This document shows positions 41,138 to 49,634 of a stretch of DNA of 64,000 bases, piece by piece. Each line of letters opens with the position of its first letter. Within the stretch, counting starts at the first letter, position 1. Where the stretch lies: positions 121,491 through 185,490 of the forward strand of contig NZ_BDAU01000021.1 of NCBI RefSeq assembly GCF_001612615.1. The letters run 5' to 3'. The translations under genes and the position numbers were made by a program. This stretch comes from Nocardia amikacinitolerans NBRC 108937. GTDB taxonomy: Bacteria > Actinomycetota > Actinomycetes > Mycobacteriales > Mycobacteriaceae. Below the pieces are notes generated by a model. That model was not told where the DNA came from. It searched no databases and saw only the letters and a program-made list of their open reading frames with translations.

Positions 41138-43327
41138 TCACGCGGGCGTCAGCGTCACCGGCACGCCGTTGAACACCGCGTTCCCCGAGGGCACGTCCAC
41201 CACCGAATCATCGGTCAGCGCATTGGCATTCACCCCGGCGTTGGCCTTGGCCACCGTCTGCGTGCTGCCGTCGTGGCCCCAACCGTGCGGCAGGCTCACC
41301 ACGCCGGGCATGATCGCCTCGGTCGGCTCGAGCGGCACGGTCAACGTCCCCGCCGCGGACTTCACCACGGCTTGATCGCCGAGTCCGAGCCTGCTCACGT
41401 CGTCGGGGTGAATCTGCAAGGTGCACCGGTTGGTACCGCTCACCAGGCTCGCGACATTGTGCATCCAGCTGTTGTTGGAGCGCAGGTGCCGCCGCCCGAT
41501 CAGCACGAAATCCGGTGCCTCCTCGGCCAGTTTGGCGCGCAGCCGCGCCACGTCCGCGAGCAGCGGCGCCGGCGCGAGCTCCACCCGCTTCGAAGCGGTG
41601 CGCAGCGCCTCCGGCAGCCGAGGGCGCAGCGGCCCGAGATCGACGCCGTGCGGATTGTCCAGCAGCACGCGCAGATTCAGCGTGCCGCCGTTCCACTCGC
41701 CGTAGGGTCCGAGCCGCAGCATCAGATCGAGGCGCTGCTCGGTGCTTGTCTCCCCGTGCAATTCGGGCCGACGCTCCGGAATGCCCGCTTTGTGCAGCAT
41801 GCCCGCGATGACCAGTTCGTCCACCATGGTCAGCGGATCCTGATCGCCGGTGCCGTTGTGCGGCCTGCCGGTGAGCGCGGCGCCGAGCCGGGCGAGCACC
41901 CCGCCCTCCGACGGACGGTCGCCGAGTGGAACAAGCGGGCGCGAGTAGCGCGCGTAGTTGCGCACGGCGAATTGGAGCAGCGCGAAATCGTAGTGCGGTG
42001 ACTGGAGCGGACGCGGCGGCGGCAGGATGACATCGGCGTGCTTCGTCGTCTCGTTGACGTAGCGGTCCACGCTCACCATGAACTCCAGCCCGGCGAACGC
42101 CTCGTCCAGCCGCGCGCCGCTCGGCGCGGAGAGCACCGGATTGCCCGCGACCGTCACCATGGCGCGCACCTGCCCCTCGCCCGGCGTGCGGATCTCGTCG
42201 GCGAGCGTGGCCACCGGAAGTTCGCCCATCGATTCGGGCAGCCCGCGTACCCGGCTGGCCCAGCGCCCGGTGCGGAACGGCTTGGTGCGGGTGATGCCGC
42301 CCGCCGCGGCGGTCGCGAACATGGCGCCGCCCGGGGCGTCCAGATTGCCGGTGAGCACGTTGAGCACGTCGACGAGCCACTGGGTGAGGGTGCCGAATTC
42401 GGCCGTGCAGGTGCCGATCCTGGCGTAGACCGCCGCGGTCGGGGCGGCGGCCAGCTCGCGGGCGATGCGGACGACGGTCTCGGCGGACACCCCCGTGCGC
42501 TCCGCGACGACGTCCGGCGTGAAATCGGCGGCGGCCTCGCGCACTTCGTCCAGGCCCGCTACCTCGACCCGCACGTCGGTCAGTCCCTCGGCGAAGAGCG
42601 TGTGCACGATGCCGAACAACAGGTACGCGTCGGTACCCGGCCGGACGAAGAGGTGCTCGTCGGCCAGCTTCGCGGTGCGCGTCAGCCGCGGATCCACCAC
42701 GACGAACTTTCCGCCCCTGCGGCGCAGCGCCTTCAGCCGACCGGGGAAATCGGGCGCGGTGCACAGCGATCCGTTGGATTCCAGCGGATTGGCCCCGAGC
42801 ATCAGCAGATAGTCGGTGCGGTCCAGGTCCGGAACCGGCACAGTGAGCGGGTCACCGAACATCAGTCCGCTGGCCACCTGCTTGGGCATCTGATCGGCGG
42901 TGCTCGCGGAGAACAGATTCTTGGTGCCGAGCGCGCGGATCAGGACGGGCAGGTACAGCGCGCCGGCCACGGTGTGCGCGTTCGGGTTGCCCAAATAGAG
43001 TGCGGCCGCCTGGTTCCCGTGCTCCGCGACGATCGGCGGAAAACGCTCGGCGATGTAGTCGAATGCCTCGTCCCAGGTCGCGGTGCGCCGCACGCCGGTC
43101 GCCCGGTCGCGGATCAGCGGTTCGGTGACGCGGTCCGGGTCCTCGTCGAGGTGTCCGAGGCTGGCGCCTTTGGGACAGATGAAGCCTTTGCTGAAGGGGT
43201 CCTGCTTGTCGCCGCGGATCGAGGTGACGTGATCGTCGCGGTCGAGGGTGATCTCCAGCCCGCACACCGCTTCGCACAGCGGGCAGGTGCGCAACAGGTT
43301 GCGGGAGAGCTCTGTGATCGGGGCCAT
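41138..43327 (-). CDS. Molybdopterin-dependent oxidoreductase with [4Fe-4S] site
   Basis: 729 residues from ATG 43327. N-terminal iron-sulfur site CPLCEAVCGL...FICPKG (four Cys), then the molybdopterin guanine dinucleotide domains with MLGANPLESNGS, VVVDPRLTRTAKLAD, GNPVLSAPSGARLDEA and a C-terminal DMSO-reductase-type barrel (PDDVSRLGLGDQAVV...SLPHGWGH). It belongs to the formate dehydrogenase/nitrate reductase/DMSO reductase superfamily and has no Tat signal, so it is cytoplasmic. In the region where relatives carry a Cys or Sec metal ligand, this protein reads STADQMPKQVASGLMF. No partner subunits are encoded nearby. Substrate unknown. Confidence 0.88.
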   Translation of the reverse strand: MAPITELSRNLLRTCPLCEAVCGLEITLDRDDHVTSIRGDKQDPFSKGFICPKGASLGHLDEDPDRVTEPLIRDRATGVRRTATWDEAFDYIAERFPPIVAEHGNQAAALYLGNPNAHTVAGALYLPVLIRALGTKNLFSASTADQMPKQVASGLMFGDPLTVPVPDLDRTDYLLMLGANPLESNGSLCTAPDFPGRLKALRRRGGKFVVVDPRLTRTAKLADEHLFVRPGTDAYLLFGIVHTLFAEGLTDVRVEVAGLDEVREAAADFTPDVVAERTGVSAETVVRIARELAAAPTAAVYARIGTCTAEFGTLTQWLVDVLNVLTGNLDAPGGAMFATAAAGGITRTKPFRTGRWASRVRGLPESMGELPVATLADEIRTPGEGQVRAMVTVAGNPVLSAPSGARLDEAFAGLEFMVSVDRYVNETTKHADVILPPPRPLQSPHYDFALLQFAVRNYARYSRPLVPLGDRPSEGGVLARLGAALTGRPHNGTGDQDPLTMVDELVIAGMLHKAGIPERRPELHGETSTEQRLDLMLRLGPYGEWNGGTLNLRVLLDNPHGVDLGPLRPRLPEALRTASKRVELAPAPLLADVARLRAKLAEEAPDFVLIGRRHLRSNNSWMHNVASLVSGTNRCTLQIHPDDVSRLGLGDQAVVKSAAGTLTVPLEPTEAIMPGVVSLPHGWGHDGSTQTVAKANAGVNANALTDDSVVDVPSGNAVFNGVPVTLTPA

Positions 43328-43422
43328 ACCCCATCTTGACCCGGCGGCCGTACGGAAGGGAAGGCTAATTTGCGACATTCTTGGTGAATGTCGCATAGCC
43401 GCGAGTGGCGGTGGAAATGAGG

Positions 43423-43455
43423 ACGACCGGCATCCGTCGGGCGGATGCCGGTCGT
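43423..43455 (-). terminator. Terminator-like hairpin
   Basis: Perfect 14-bp arms (43423-43436 and 43442-43455) with a 5-nt loop, downstream of the minus-strand gene ending at 43499. Confidence 0.7.
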
Positions 43456-43498
43456 ACAGGGTCGGTAGTGCGGGCCGTCCCCTACCTCGGGGAGCGGG

Positions 43499-43993
43499 TC
43501 AGCAGGCGACGCTGGTCAGCTGGGCCCGGCGGCGGATGCCCGCCGAACGGACCGCGGCGCTGATCGCGACCACCGGAGGCACCCAGCGGGCCTCGTGCGG
43601 GGCGACGCCCCAGCAAGCCGAACCGGCCGAGAGCTTGCTCGGCGGCAGCGGGATGCCCGCGCCGTCGGTGTACACGATGGCGCCCGCCTCGCGCAGCGCC
43701 TCGAGCGCCATGGCGGCCTTGCGGACGCCGGTGACGAGGTGGATCTCGCGACGGTCGGCGCCGGGGAACTCGATCACCGGCCCGGACAGGTTGTTGGCGC
43801 GCAGGAAGCGGCGGACCGCACCGGCCAGCTCGCCGCTGACCTCGATGCCGGAAATCTCGTCATCGGTGATCAGGCAGATCCCGTTGGCCGTTTCGGCGAC
43901 CGTCCACCCGCGCTGGATGTAGTCCTGCGCCGCGGCGTCCATGTCGGCCGCGGAGACGGAAGTCGGAAACGAGGTGCGCACTGTTTTCTCCAT
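43499..43993 (-). CDS. Hypothetical protein, weak resemblance to prim-pol-type proteins
   Basis: 164 residues from ATG 43993 (start moderately sure; a longer frame reaches 44068). It has mixed alpha/beta content: a first half with WTVAETANGICLITDDEISGIEV and FLRANNLSGPVIEFPG, then HLVTGVRKAAMALEALREAGAIVYTDGAGIPLPPSKL in order. The stretch IPLPPSKL...CWGVAP recalls the end of actinobacterial bifunctional primase/polymerase N-terminal domain proteins, but the catalytic acidic motif is not evident, so this is only a hint. It is divergent from the DUF4282-like gene. Confidence 0.6.
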   Translation of the reverse strand: MEKTVRTSFPTSVSAADMDAAAQDYIQRGWTVAETANGICLITDDEISGIEVSGELAGAVRRFLRANNLSGPVIEFPGADRREIHLVTGVRKAAMALEALREAGAIVYTDGAGIPLPPSKLSAGSACWGVAPHEARWVPPVVAISAAVRSAGIRRRAQLTSVAC

Positions 43994-44236
43994 TCCCCGA
44001 TAGATCTGGGTCCTGCGTTCATGGTTCGTATCGAGGGGCGGTGCCCCCGGCGTTACGCGATTCGGCAAAGTTTCTTGAACTGTGGACTAGGTCTCATTCG
44101 GCGGAGGTTCGGTCGGGTTGTTCTGCTCGCTGCCACGGGGCCAACTTTCGGCGACCCCGCTGTGCCGCAGCCGAGTCCGGGCTGTGAGGTTCCTTGGGAC
44201 TGGTTCGGGGAGCGGAATACGGGGAAGATGCGCGAC

Positions 44237-44794
44237 ATGACCGACGAACCGACCACTCCCGTGGAGCTCGATCCCGCGGAGTACGAGACCGAATCTCGTT
44301 GGATCGCTTGGAAAGAGTCGGCCGCAAGGCGCTTCCGGGCGCAGGAGCGCGACGAGGAGCCCGCCGAGCCGTTCCGCAGCCCGCGCGCCTTCCGGCAGTG
44401 GAGCGTGGAGACCGCGCGCGCCCTGATCGATGTGCAGTTCCACCGCACCGCGACCACCACGCTGCTGCCGCTGGCCTACATGCTCGGCCTGATCTTCGCC
44501 GTGGCGCTGCCGATCGCGATCACCGTGTGGATGTGGCAGATCTCGGCGGTGCTCGGCGTGCTCGCAGGCCTGGTCGCGGTGCCCCTCGGCCTCTCGATCG
44601 CCGCCGCCGTGCGCCTGGTGCTGGAGTTCCTGGTCAACGCTTCGCGGTTGGCGACCCGGGTGGAGCACATCAGCGAGCTGGCCGACGATCTGTTCCAAGC
44701 GCTTTCGGATGTCGCCGAGCCGGTGAACCAGCTCTCCGAGGACGTGCGCGCGGTGCAGTTCTGGCGCTTCCGCAAGCGGGGTTCGCGCAAGTAG
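44237..44794 (+). CDS. DUF4282-like membrane protein
   Basis: 185 residues from ATG 44237, preceded by GGGGAAG. An acidic and Arg-rich N-terminal 60 residues (possibly cytoplasmic) lead into FIVRSF-like DVQFHRTATTTLLPLAYMLG, two membrane helices (about 78-100 and 105-130), and a C-terminal helix VEHISELADDLFQALSDVAE that could form a coiled coil. The layout fits the DUF4282 family of small two-helix membrane proteins; function unknown. Confidence 0.75.
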   Translation: MTDEPTTPVELDPAEYETESRWIAWKESAARRFRAQERDEEPAEPFRSPRAFRQWSVETARALIDVQFHRTATTTLLPLAYMLGLIFAVALPIAITVWMWQISAVLGVLAGLVAVPLGLSIAAAVRLVLEFLVNASRLATRVEHISELADDLFQALSDVAEPVNQLSEDVRAVQFWRFRKRGSRK

Positions 44795-45017
44795 GCAACC
44801 AGGCAGAGTTGCCACGTAGTGACCCTGCCGAACCTGATTGTCTCTCTTGCGACATCGACCTGCCTGTGACAGCAATCCTGCAAAATGTCAGTTTTGCTGT
44901 GAAACAATGCTGTTCGAGCGTCCGGGAAGGCTCCGGGCACTGGGTAGGGAGCGTCGATTTCGGGTGACACGGGAGGTTTCGCCGTGTCTCGTCGGCGCAT
45001 GGCGCGAGGGGGAAAGC

Positions 45018-45896
45018 ATGGCTTTACCGCAGGCAACGACCGGATCGACCATGCCACGTCGGCAACTCGGCCGACACCTGCGCGACCTGCGTAACCGAGC
45101 CAGGATGACCACCAGGATGGCCGCGCAGCAGCTGGAGTGGTCGGAGGCCAAGATCTGGCGGATCGAGACCGGCCAGACCTCCCTGCGCAGCCTGGACGTC
45201 GAGGCGATGTGCAAGATCTACGGCGCCCCCGGCGATCTCGTCGGCCCGCTCACCGCGCTGGCCAAGGAGACCAAGGCCAGGGGCTGGTGGACCGCCTACA
45301 GCGACGTGCTCGGCGAAGGCTTCGAGATCTACATCGGTCTCGAGGAGGCGGCGCGCCAGCTGTCCACTTACGAGAACGAGCTGGTGCCAGGGCTTTTGCA
45401 GACCGAGGAGTACGCGAGGGCGCTGCTGAGCGCGGCGCGGCCGGACGCCACGCCCGCCGAGATCGAGCGCCGGGTCCAGTTGCGCATGGCCAGGCAGGCT
45501 TTGGTGACCCGCGGCGAATCGCCGGTGCAGCTGGAGGCGGTGATCAGCGAGGCGGTGCTGTGGCGGCGCGTCGGTGCCGCAGAGGTGACGGCGGGTCAGC
45601 TCGAACATCTGCGGCGCATGTGCGACCTGCCGAACGTGCGGATCAAGACCGTGCCGCCGGAGTCCGGGTATCACGCCGGGATGGAGTCCGGCCGGTTCGT
45701 GATGCTCGAATTCCCCGAGGGACGCATGGGTGAGGCGCCCGAGCCGCCGGTTGTGTACGTCGAGGCCTTCACCGGCCCGGTCTACCTGGACAAAGACAAC
45801 GAAATCGACCGGTACCGGAAGGCTTTCGCCGACATCAAGTCGGTCGCGGTCGACGCGCGCCAAGTGCTCGACGACGCCCGCGCCGCTATCGCCTGA
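45018..45896 (+). CDS. XRE-family regulator with DUF5753 domain
   Basis: 292 residues from ATG 45018 (GAGGGGGAAAG upstream). Residues about 15-75 hold the helix-turn-helix (LRDLRNRARMTTRMAAQQLE then WSEAKIWRIETGQ). Residues about 100-290 form the DUF5753 domain with LSTYENELVPGLLQTEEYARA, VISEAVLWRRVG, MCDLPNVRIKTVP and FPEGRMGEAPEPPVVYVE. Such regulators are numerous in Streptomyces and Nocardia and usually pair with a small DUF397 gene; none is adjacent here. Target unknown. Confidence 0.9.
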   Translation: MALPQATTGSTMPRRQLGRHLRDLRNRARMTTRMAAQQLEWSEAKIWRIETGQTSLRSLDVEAMCKIYGAPGDLVGPLTALAKETKARGWWTAYSDVLGEGFEIYIGLEEAARQLSTYENELVPGLLQTEEYARALLSAARPDATPAEIERRVQLRMARQALVTRGESPVQLEAVISEAVLWRRVGAAEVTAGQLEHLRRMCDLPNVRIKTVPPESGYHAGMESGRFVMLEFPEGRMGEAPEPPVVYVEAFTGPVYLDKDNEIDRYRKAFADIKSVAVDARQVLDDARAAIA

Positions 45897-45937
45897 TTCC
45901 ACTCGGGCCGCGCTGCTGTCCGGCGTCCGTTTCGCCG

Positions 45938-46342
45938 CTACCGCCAGGTGCGACCGAGCACGTCGCGATGGGTCGGCAGCGCCTCGTCGTAGGCCTGCTT
46001 CCCCTTCTCGGTCATGCAGACGAAGATCGCGCGGCGGTCGTCGGAGCACATGCTGCGCTCGACGAGCCCGTCGCGTTCCAGTCGCGCCACCGCGCGGGAG
46101 AGCGCGCTCTGGCTCAGATAGATGTCGTTGGCCAGATCGCTCATTCGGTACTTGCCGCAGGCGGCGTCGACCAGCCGGTCCAGCGTCTCGAACTCGCTGA
46201 GGCCCATCTTGTGCTTGCCCTGCAGGGCTTTCTCCAAAGCACAGCTGACTGCGGCGTGCCGATCGAGCAGTTCGCGCCATTCGCCAACCAGCTCGGTGGG
46301 CGCGACGTTGCGCCGAGCGGTGTCTGTGGTCGGCTTCGACAT
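45938..46342 (-). CDS. MarR-family transcriptional regulator
   Basis: 134 residues from ATG 46342. Winged helix-turn-helix with MGLSEFETLDRLVDAACGKY, RMSDLANDIYLSQSALSRAVARLERDGLVER and the wing SMCSDDRRAIFVCMTEKGKQ. It is divergent from an MFS exporter gene, a very common local repressor arrangement. Three evenly spaced 11-bp palindromes lie in the 85-bp gap and are the likely operators. Expected to sense the exporter's substrate; the ligand is unknown. Confidence 0.92.
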   Translation of the reverse strand: MSKPTTDTARRNVAPTELVGEWRELLDRHAAVSCALEKALQGKHKMGLSEFETLDRLVDAACGKYRMSDLANDIYLSQSALSRAVARLERDGLVERSMCSDDRRAIFVCMTEKGKQAYDEALPTHRDVLGRTWR

Positions 46343-46379
46343 GGCCCCATCTTAGTGGTCGCCGCTAGTCCATGCAACG

Positions 46380-46420
46380 ACATTTAATGTGTTGGCATTT
46401 AATGCGTGTGCATGTAATGT
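46380..46420. promoter_or_regulatory. Triple MarR-type operator overlapping the exporter promoter
   Basis: Perfect palindromes ACATTTAATGT (46380-46390) and GCATTTAATGC (46395-46405), then a half-degenerate GCATGTAATGT (46410-46420), start to start exactly 15 bp. A likely -35 TTGGCA (46392-46397) and -10 TGTAAT (46413-46418) lie inside them. The exporter ATG is only nine bases after the -10 and has no Shine-Dalgarno, suggesting a leaderless transcript. Confidence 0.72.
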
Positions 46421-46427
46421 CCTCCGC

Positions 46428-47891
46428 ATGACTTCACCGGCAACGCTCTCGGCCGCCGCGACGGCGACCGATCCGACCAGATGGTCCGCACGGCTCTGGG
46501 GCATGCTGATCACTCTCTGCATCGTGTTGTTCCTCGACGGTCTCGACGTCTCGATGATCGGTGTCGCGCTGCCGTCCATCGGCGCCGAACTCGATCTGTC
46601 CACCTCGACCCTGCAGTGGCTGGTGAGCGGCTACGTGCTCGGTTACGGCGGCCTGCTGCTGCTCGGCGGACGCACCGCCGACCTGCTCGGGCGGCGCAAG
46701 GTCTTCCTCATCGCACTGGCGGTCTTCGCCCTCGCCTCGCTCGCGGGCGCCCTGGTCAGCTCCGGTCCGCTGCTGATCCTGACCCGATTCATCAAGGGCC
46801 TCGCCGCCGCGTTCACCGCGCCGACCGGTCTGTCGATCATCACCACCAACTTCGCCGAGGGCCCGGCCCGCAACAAGGCGCTGTCCATCTACACCGTGTT
46901 CGGCGCGGGCGGCTACTCCTCCGGCCTGCTGTTCGGCGGACTGATGACCGGCGTCGGCTGGCGCTGGACCTTCCTGCTCCCGGTGCCGATCGCGGTGGCC
47001 GCCTTGGCCGCGGCGTGGGTGCTGGTGCCCAAGGACAAGCCCGCGGAAGAGGGCGGCCACGACATCCTCGGCGCCGTGTTCTCCACCGCCGCCATGCTGC
47101 TGCTGGTCTACACGGTGGTCACCGCGCCCGAGGTGGGTTGGGGTTCGGCGCGCACCATCGTTTCCTTCGTCGCGGTGATCGCGTTGTTCGCGGCTTTCCT
47201 CGCCGTCGAGCGGCGGGTCGCGCACCCGCTGGTCCGCCTCGGCATCCTGCGCAAGTCGTCGCTGGTGCGCGCCAGCCTCGCCATCGTCGCGGTCGCGGGT
47301 TCGTACTTCAGCTGGCAGTTCATCGTGACCATGTACATGCAGGACACCCTCGGCTGGTCGCCGCTGAAGCTGGCCATGGCCCTGCTGCCGGTCGGTTTGC
47401 TCGTGGCGCTCTCGGCGGTGTTCTCCGACAAGCTGGTCGACCGCTTCGGCACCGGCCCGATCATCGCCGTGACCATGGTCGTGATGGCCATCGGCTACCT
47501 GCTGTTCCTGCGGCTGAACACCGACCCGTCCTACCTGACGGTGATCCTGCCCGCGGTGCTGCTGATCGGCATCGGCTGGATCGGCTTCCCCGCCATCAAC
47601 ATCCAGGCCACCAACGGCATCGATGACGACGAGCAGGGTCTGGCCGCCGGTGTGTTGCAGACGTCGATGCAGGTCGGCGCGGCCATCGTGCTCGCGGTGA
47701 CCACCGCGATCATCTCTTCCGGCGGGCACAGCACCGCGCCTGCGGACATGCTCGACACCTACCGTCCCGGTTTGGAATTCGCGGCGGGCGTCGCCATCGT
47801 GGGCGCACTGGTCGCCCTGCTGGCCTTCGTTCCGAAGCGCGGCAAGAAGCCCCAGGCTGCCGCCGAACCGGAACTCGAGCTCGTCGGCTGA
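46428..47891 (+). CDS. MFS drug exporter, DHA2 (14-TM) type
   Basis: 487 residues from ATG 46428; no ribosome site precedes it, and the start fits a leaderless mRNA. About 14 hydrophobic helices. The first half has FLDGLDVSMIGVALPSIGAE (DHA2 helix 1), LLLLGGRTADLLGRRKVFL (MFS motif A) and LIKGLAAAFTAPTGLSII-like sequence. The second half has FAFDRFGTGP-like SDKLVDRFGTGPIIA. Probably a proton-driven exporter of small drugs or metabolites, controlled by the divergent MarR protein. Confidence 0.88.
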   Translation: MTSPATLSAAATATDPTRWSARLWGMLITLCIVLFLDGLDVSMIGVALPSIGAELDLSTSTLQWLVSGYVLGYGGLLLLGGRTADLLGRRKVFLIALAVFALASLAGALVSSGPLLILTRFIKGLAAAFTAPTGLSIITTNFAEGPARNKALSIYTVFGAGGYSSGLLFGGLMTGVGWRWTFLLPVPIAVAALAAAWVLVPKDKPAEEGGHDILGAVFSTAAMLLLVYTVVTAPEVGWGSARTIVSFVAVIALFAAFLAVERRVAHPLVRLGILRKSSLVRASLAIVAVAGSYFSWQFIVTMYMQDTLGWSPLKLAMALLPVGLLVALSAVFSDKLVDRFGTGPIIAVTMVVMAIGYLLFLRLNTDPSYLTVILPAVLLIGIGWIGFPAINIQATNGIDDDEQGLAAGVLQTSMQVGAAIVLAVTTAIISSGGHSTAPADMLDTYRPGLEFAAGVAIVGALVALLAFVPKRGKKPQAAAEPELELVG

Positions 47892-47914
47892 TCCGCAGCG
47901 GCCGACGAAAAATC

Positions 47915-47957
47915 GGAAGCCACGTCCGGCGGCGCACTGCCGCCGGACGTGGCTTCC
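47915..47957. terminator. Bidirectional terminator hairpin
   Basis: Perfect 19-bp arms (47915-47933 and 47939-47957) with a 5-nt loop, in the 78-bp gap between the convergent exporter and rmlC genes; AAAAA at 47908-47912 gives a T run for the minus-strand side. Confidence 0.88.
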
Positions 47958-47969
47958 GGCTATGGGGAT

Positions 47970-48518
47970 TCAGGAGAACGGCGGCGCGGCGGCGTCCTTG
48001 GGCGAGCGCAGGTAGGTCAGCGGGGTGCCGTCGCGGCCGACCTTCGGCCATTCGATGGCCAGCCGCGGATCGAAAGCGTCCAGGTCCCTGTCGAATTCGG
48101 GGGTGTATTCGATGGAGCACAGGTAGGTGACCGTGGACTCGTCCTCCAGCGAGAGGATGGCGTGCCCGAGCCCCTCGGACAGGAAGACCGAGCGCCGGTC
48201 CACGTCGTCGAGCAGGACGCTGTCCCAGCGACCGTAGGTCGGCGAGCCCGGCCGCAGATCGACGACAACGTCCAGGAACGCGCCGCGCACGCAGGTCACG
48301 TATTTGGCCTGGCCGGGCGGGTCTTCGGTGTAGTGGATGCCGCGCAGCACGCCCGCCGCCGAGACCGAGCAGTTCACCTGGTGCAGCTCGAATGGACGTC
48401 CCGTCGCCTTCTCGAACTCGGAGGCCTTGAACGATTCGACGAAGGTGCCGCGTTCGTCCTCGAACCGCCGCGGCGTGATCACCCAGGCGCCGGGCACCGC
48501 GAGCTCGCGAATCTCCAT
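47970..48518 (-). CDS. rmlC: dTDP-4-dehydrorhamnose 3,5-epimerase
   Basis: 182 residues from ATG 48518. Cupin-fold epimerase of dTDP-rhamnose synthesis; rhamnose forms the linker between peptidoglycan and galactan. Motifs: AWVITPRRFEDERGTFVESF, the catalytic-His region LRGIHYTEDPPGQAKYVTC, GAFLDVVVDLRPGSPTYGRW and HAILSLEDESTVTYLCS. The gene begins two bases after the rmlA stop, so the pair is one operon on the minus strand. Confidence 0.94.
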   Translation of the reverse strand: MEIRELAVPGAWVITPRRFEDERGTFVESFKASEFEKATGRPFELHQVNCSVSAAGVLRGIHYTEDPPGQAKYVTCVRGAFLDVVVDLRPGSPTYGRWDSVLLDDVDRRSVFLSEGLGHAILSLEDESTVTYLCSIEYTPEFDRDLDAFDPRLAIEWPKVGRDGTPLTYLRSPKDAAAPPFS

Positions 48519-48520
48519 GC

Positions 48521-49393
48521 TCACCAATCCCGTCCGCGTTCCAGCAGATCGAGCAGGTAGGCGCCGTAGCCGGAACGGACGAGCGGCTCGGCGCGGGCGC
48601 GCAACTGCTCGTCGTCGATGTACCCCATCCGCCAGGCGACTTCCTCGGGCACGCCGATCTTGAGTCCCTGCCGTTCCTCGATGGTGCGCACGTAGTTGGC
48701 GGCGTCGAGCAACGAGTCGAAGGTGCCGGTGTCCAGCCAGGCGGTGCCGCGGGCGAGCACGTCGACGCGCAGCCGGTCCTCTTCCAGGTAGGCGCGGTTG
48801 ATGTCGGTGATCTCGTATTCGCCGCGCGCCGAAGGCCGAAGGCCGCGGGCGATCTCCACCACGTCGTTGTCGTAGAAGTACAGCCCGGGGATGGCGTAGT
48901 TGGATCGAGGGACCTTCGGCTTCTCCTCGATCGACACCGCTCTGCCCTCGGTGAACTCGACGACGCCGTAGGCCGTCGGGTCCGAGACCCAGTAGGCGAA
49001 CACCGCGCCGCCGTCGATACCGGCGAACCGGTTCAGGCTGGTGCCGAGGCCGGGGCCGTGGAAGATGTTGTCGCCGAGCACGAGCGCCGCGCACTCGCCG
49101 CCGATGTGGTCCGCGCCGAGCACGAAGGCGCGCGCGAGACCGTCCGGTTCGGGCTGCACGACATAGCTGATCGATATGCCGAACTGAGAACCGTCGCCGA
49201 GCAGCCTGGCGAACGCCTCGGCGTCCTCTGGCGTGGTGATCACCAGGATGTCCTTGATGCCCGCGAGCATCAGCGTGGACAGCGGGTAGTAGACCATCGG
49301 TTTGTCGTAGACCGGGACCAGCTGCTTGCTCACCCCGCGCGTGATGGGGTGCAGCCTCGACCCGGTGCCGCCCGCCAAGATGATTCCGCGCAT
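48521..49393 (-). CDS. rmlA: Glucose-1-phosphate thymidylyltransferase
   Basis: 290 residues from ATG 49393. First enzyme of dTDP-rhamnose synthesis, joining glucose-1-phosphate and dTTP. The nucleotide-binding start GIILAGGTGSRLHPIT, KQLVPVYDKPMVYYPLSTLML, LGDNIFHGPGLG, and EYEITDINRAYLEE are all typical, and the length is normal for the family. An upstream frame to 49504 adds unconserved residues and is rejected. Together with rmlC here and rmlB at 53.7 kb, three of the four pathway genes are in this window; rmlD is not seen. Confidence 0.95.
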   Translation of the reverse strand: MRGIILAGGTGSRLHPITRGVSKQLVPVYDKPMVYYPLSTLMLAGIKDILVITTPEDAEAFARLLGDGSQFGISISYVVQPEPDGLARAFVLGADHIGGECAALVLGDNIFHGPGLGTSLNRFAGIDGGAVFAYWVSDPTAYGVVEFTEGRAVSIEEKPKVPRSNYAIPGLYFYDNDVVEIARGLRPSARGEYEITDINRAYLEEDRLRVDVLARGTAWLDTGTFDSLLDAANYVRTIEERQGLKIGVPEEVAWRMGYIDDEQLRARAEPLVRSGYGAYLLDLLERGRDW

Positions 49394-49634
49394 GCCCTGG
49401 AGTCTGCCAGTTCGACCGCTCCCGGATTCGGGGAGGTTCCGACTCGTGCACGAATTCATCACGAACGTTTCGCCGCCCGGCGTGGCGGGCGATTGATGTT
49501 GCATAGATCACTTTCGCGTGGTGTTCTGAAAAGCGAATGTGTGAGATGTCAGCGCTGACTCTCGCCGGTGGCCTCGTCCGAATTGGGCTCGGTTCCGTGT
49601 GGTCGTCGGCGCGCCAGGATGAGGTAGGTGCGCT

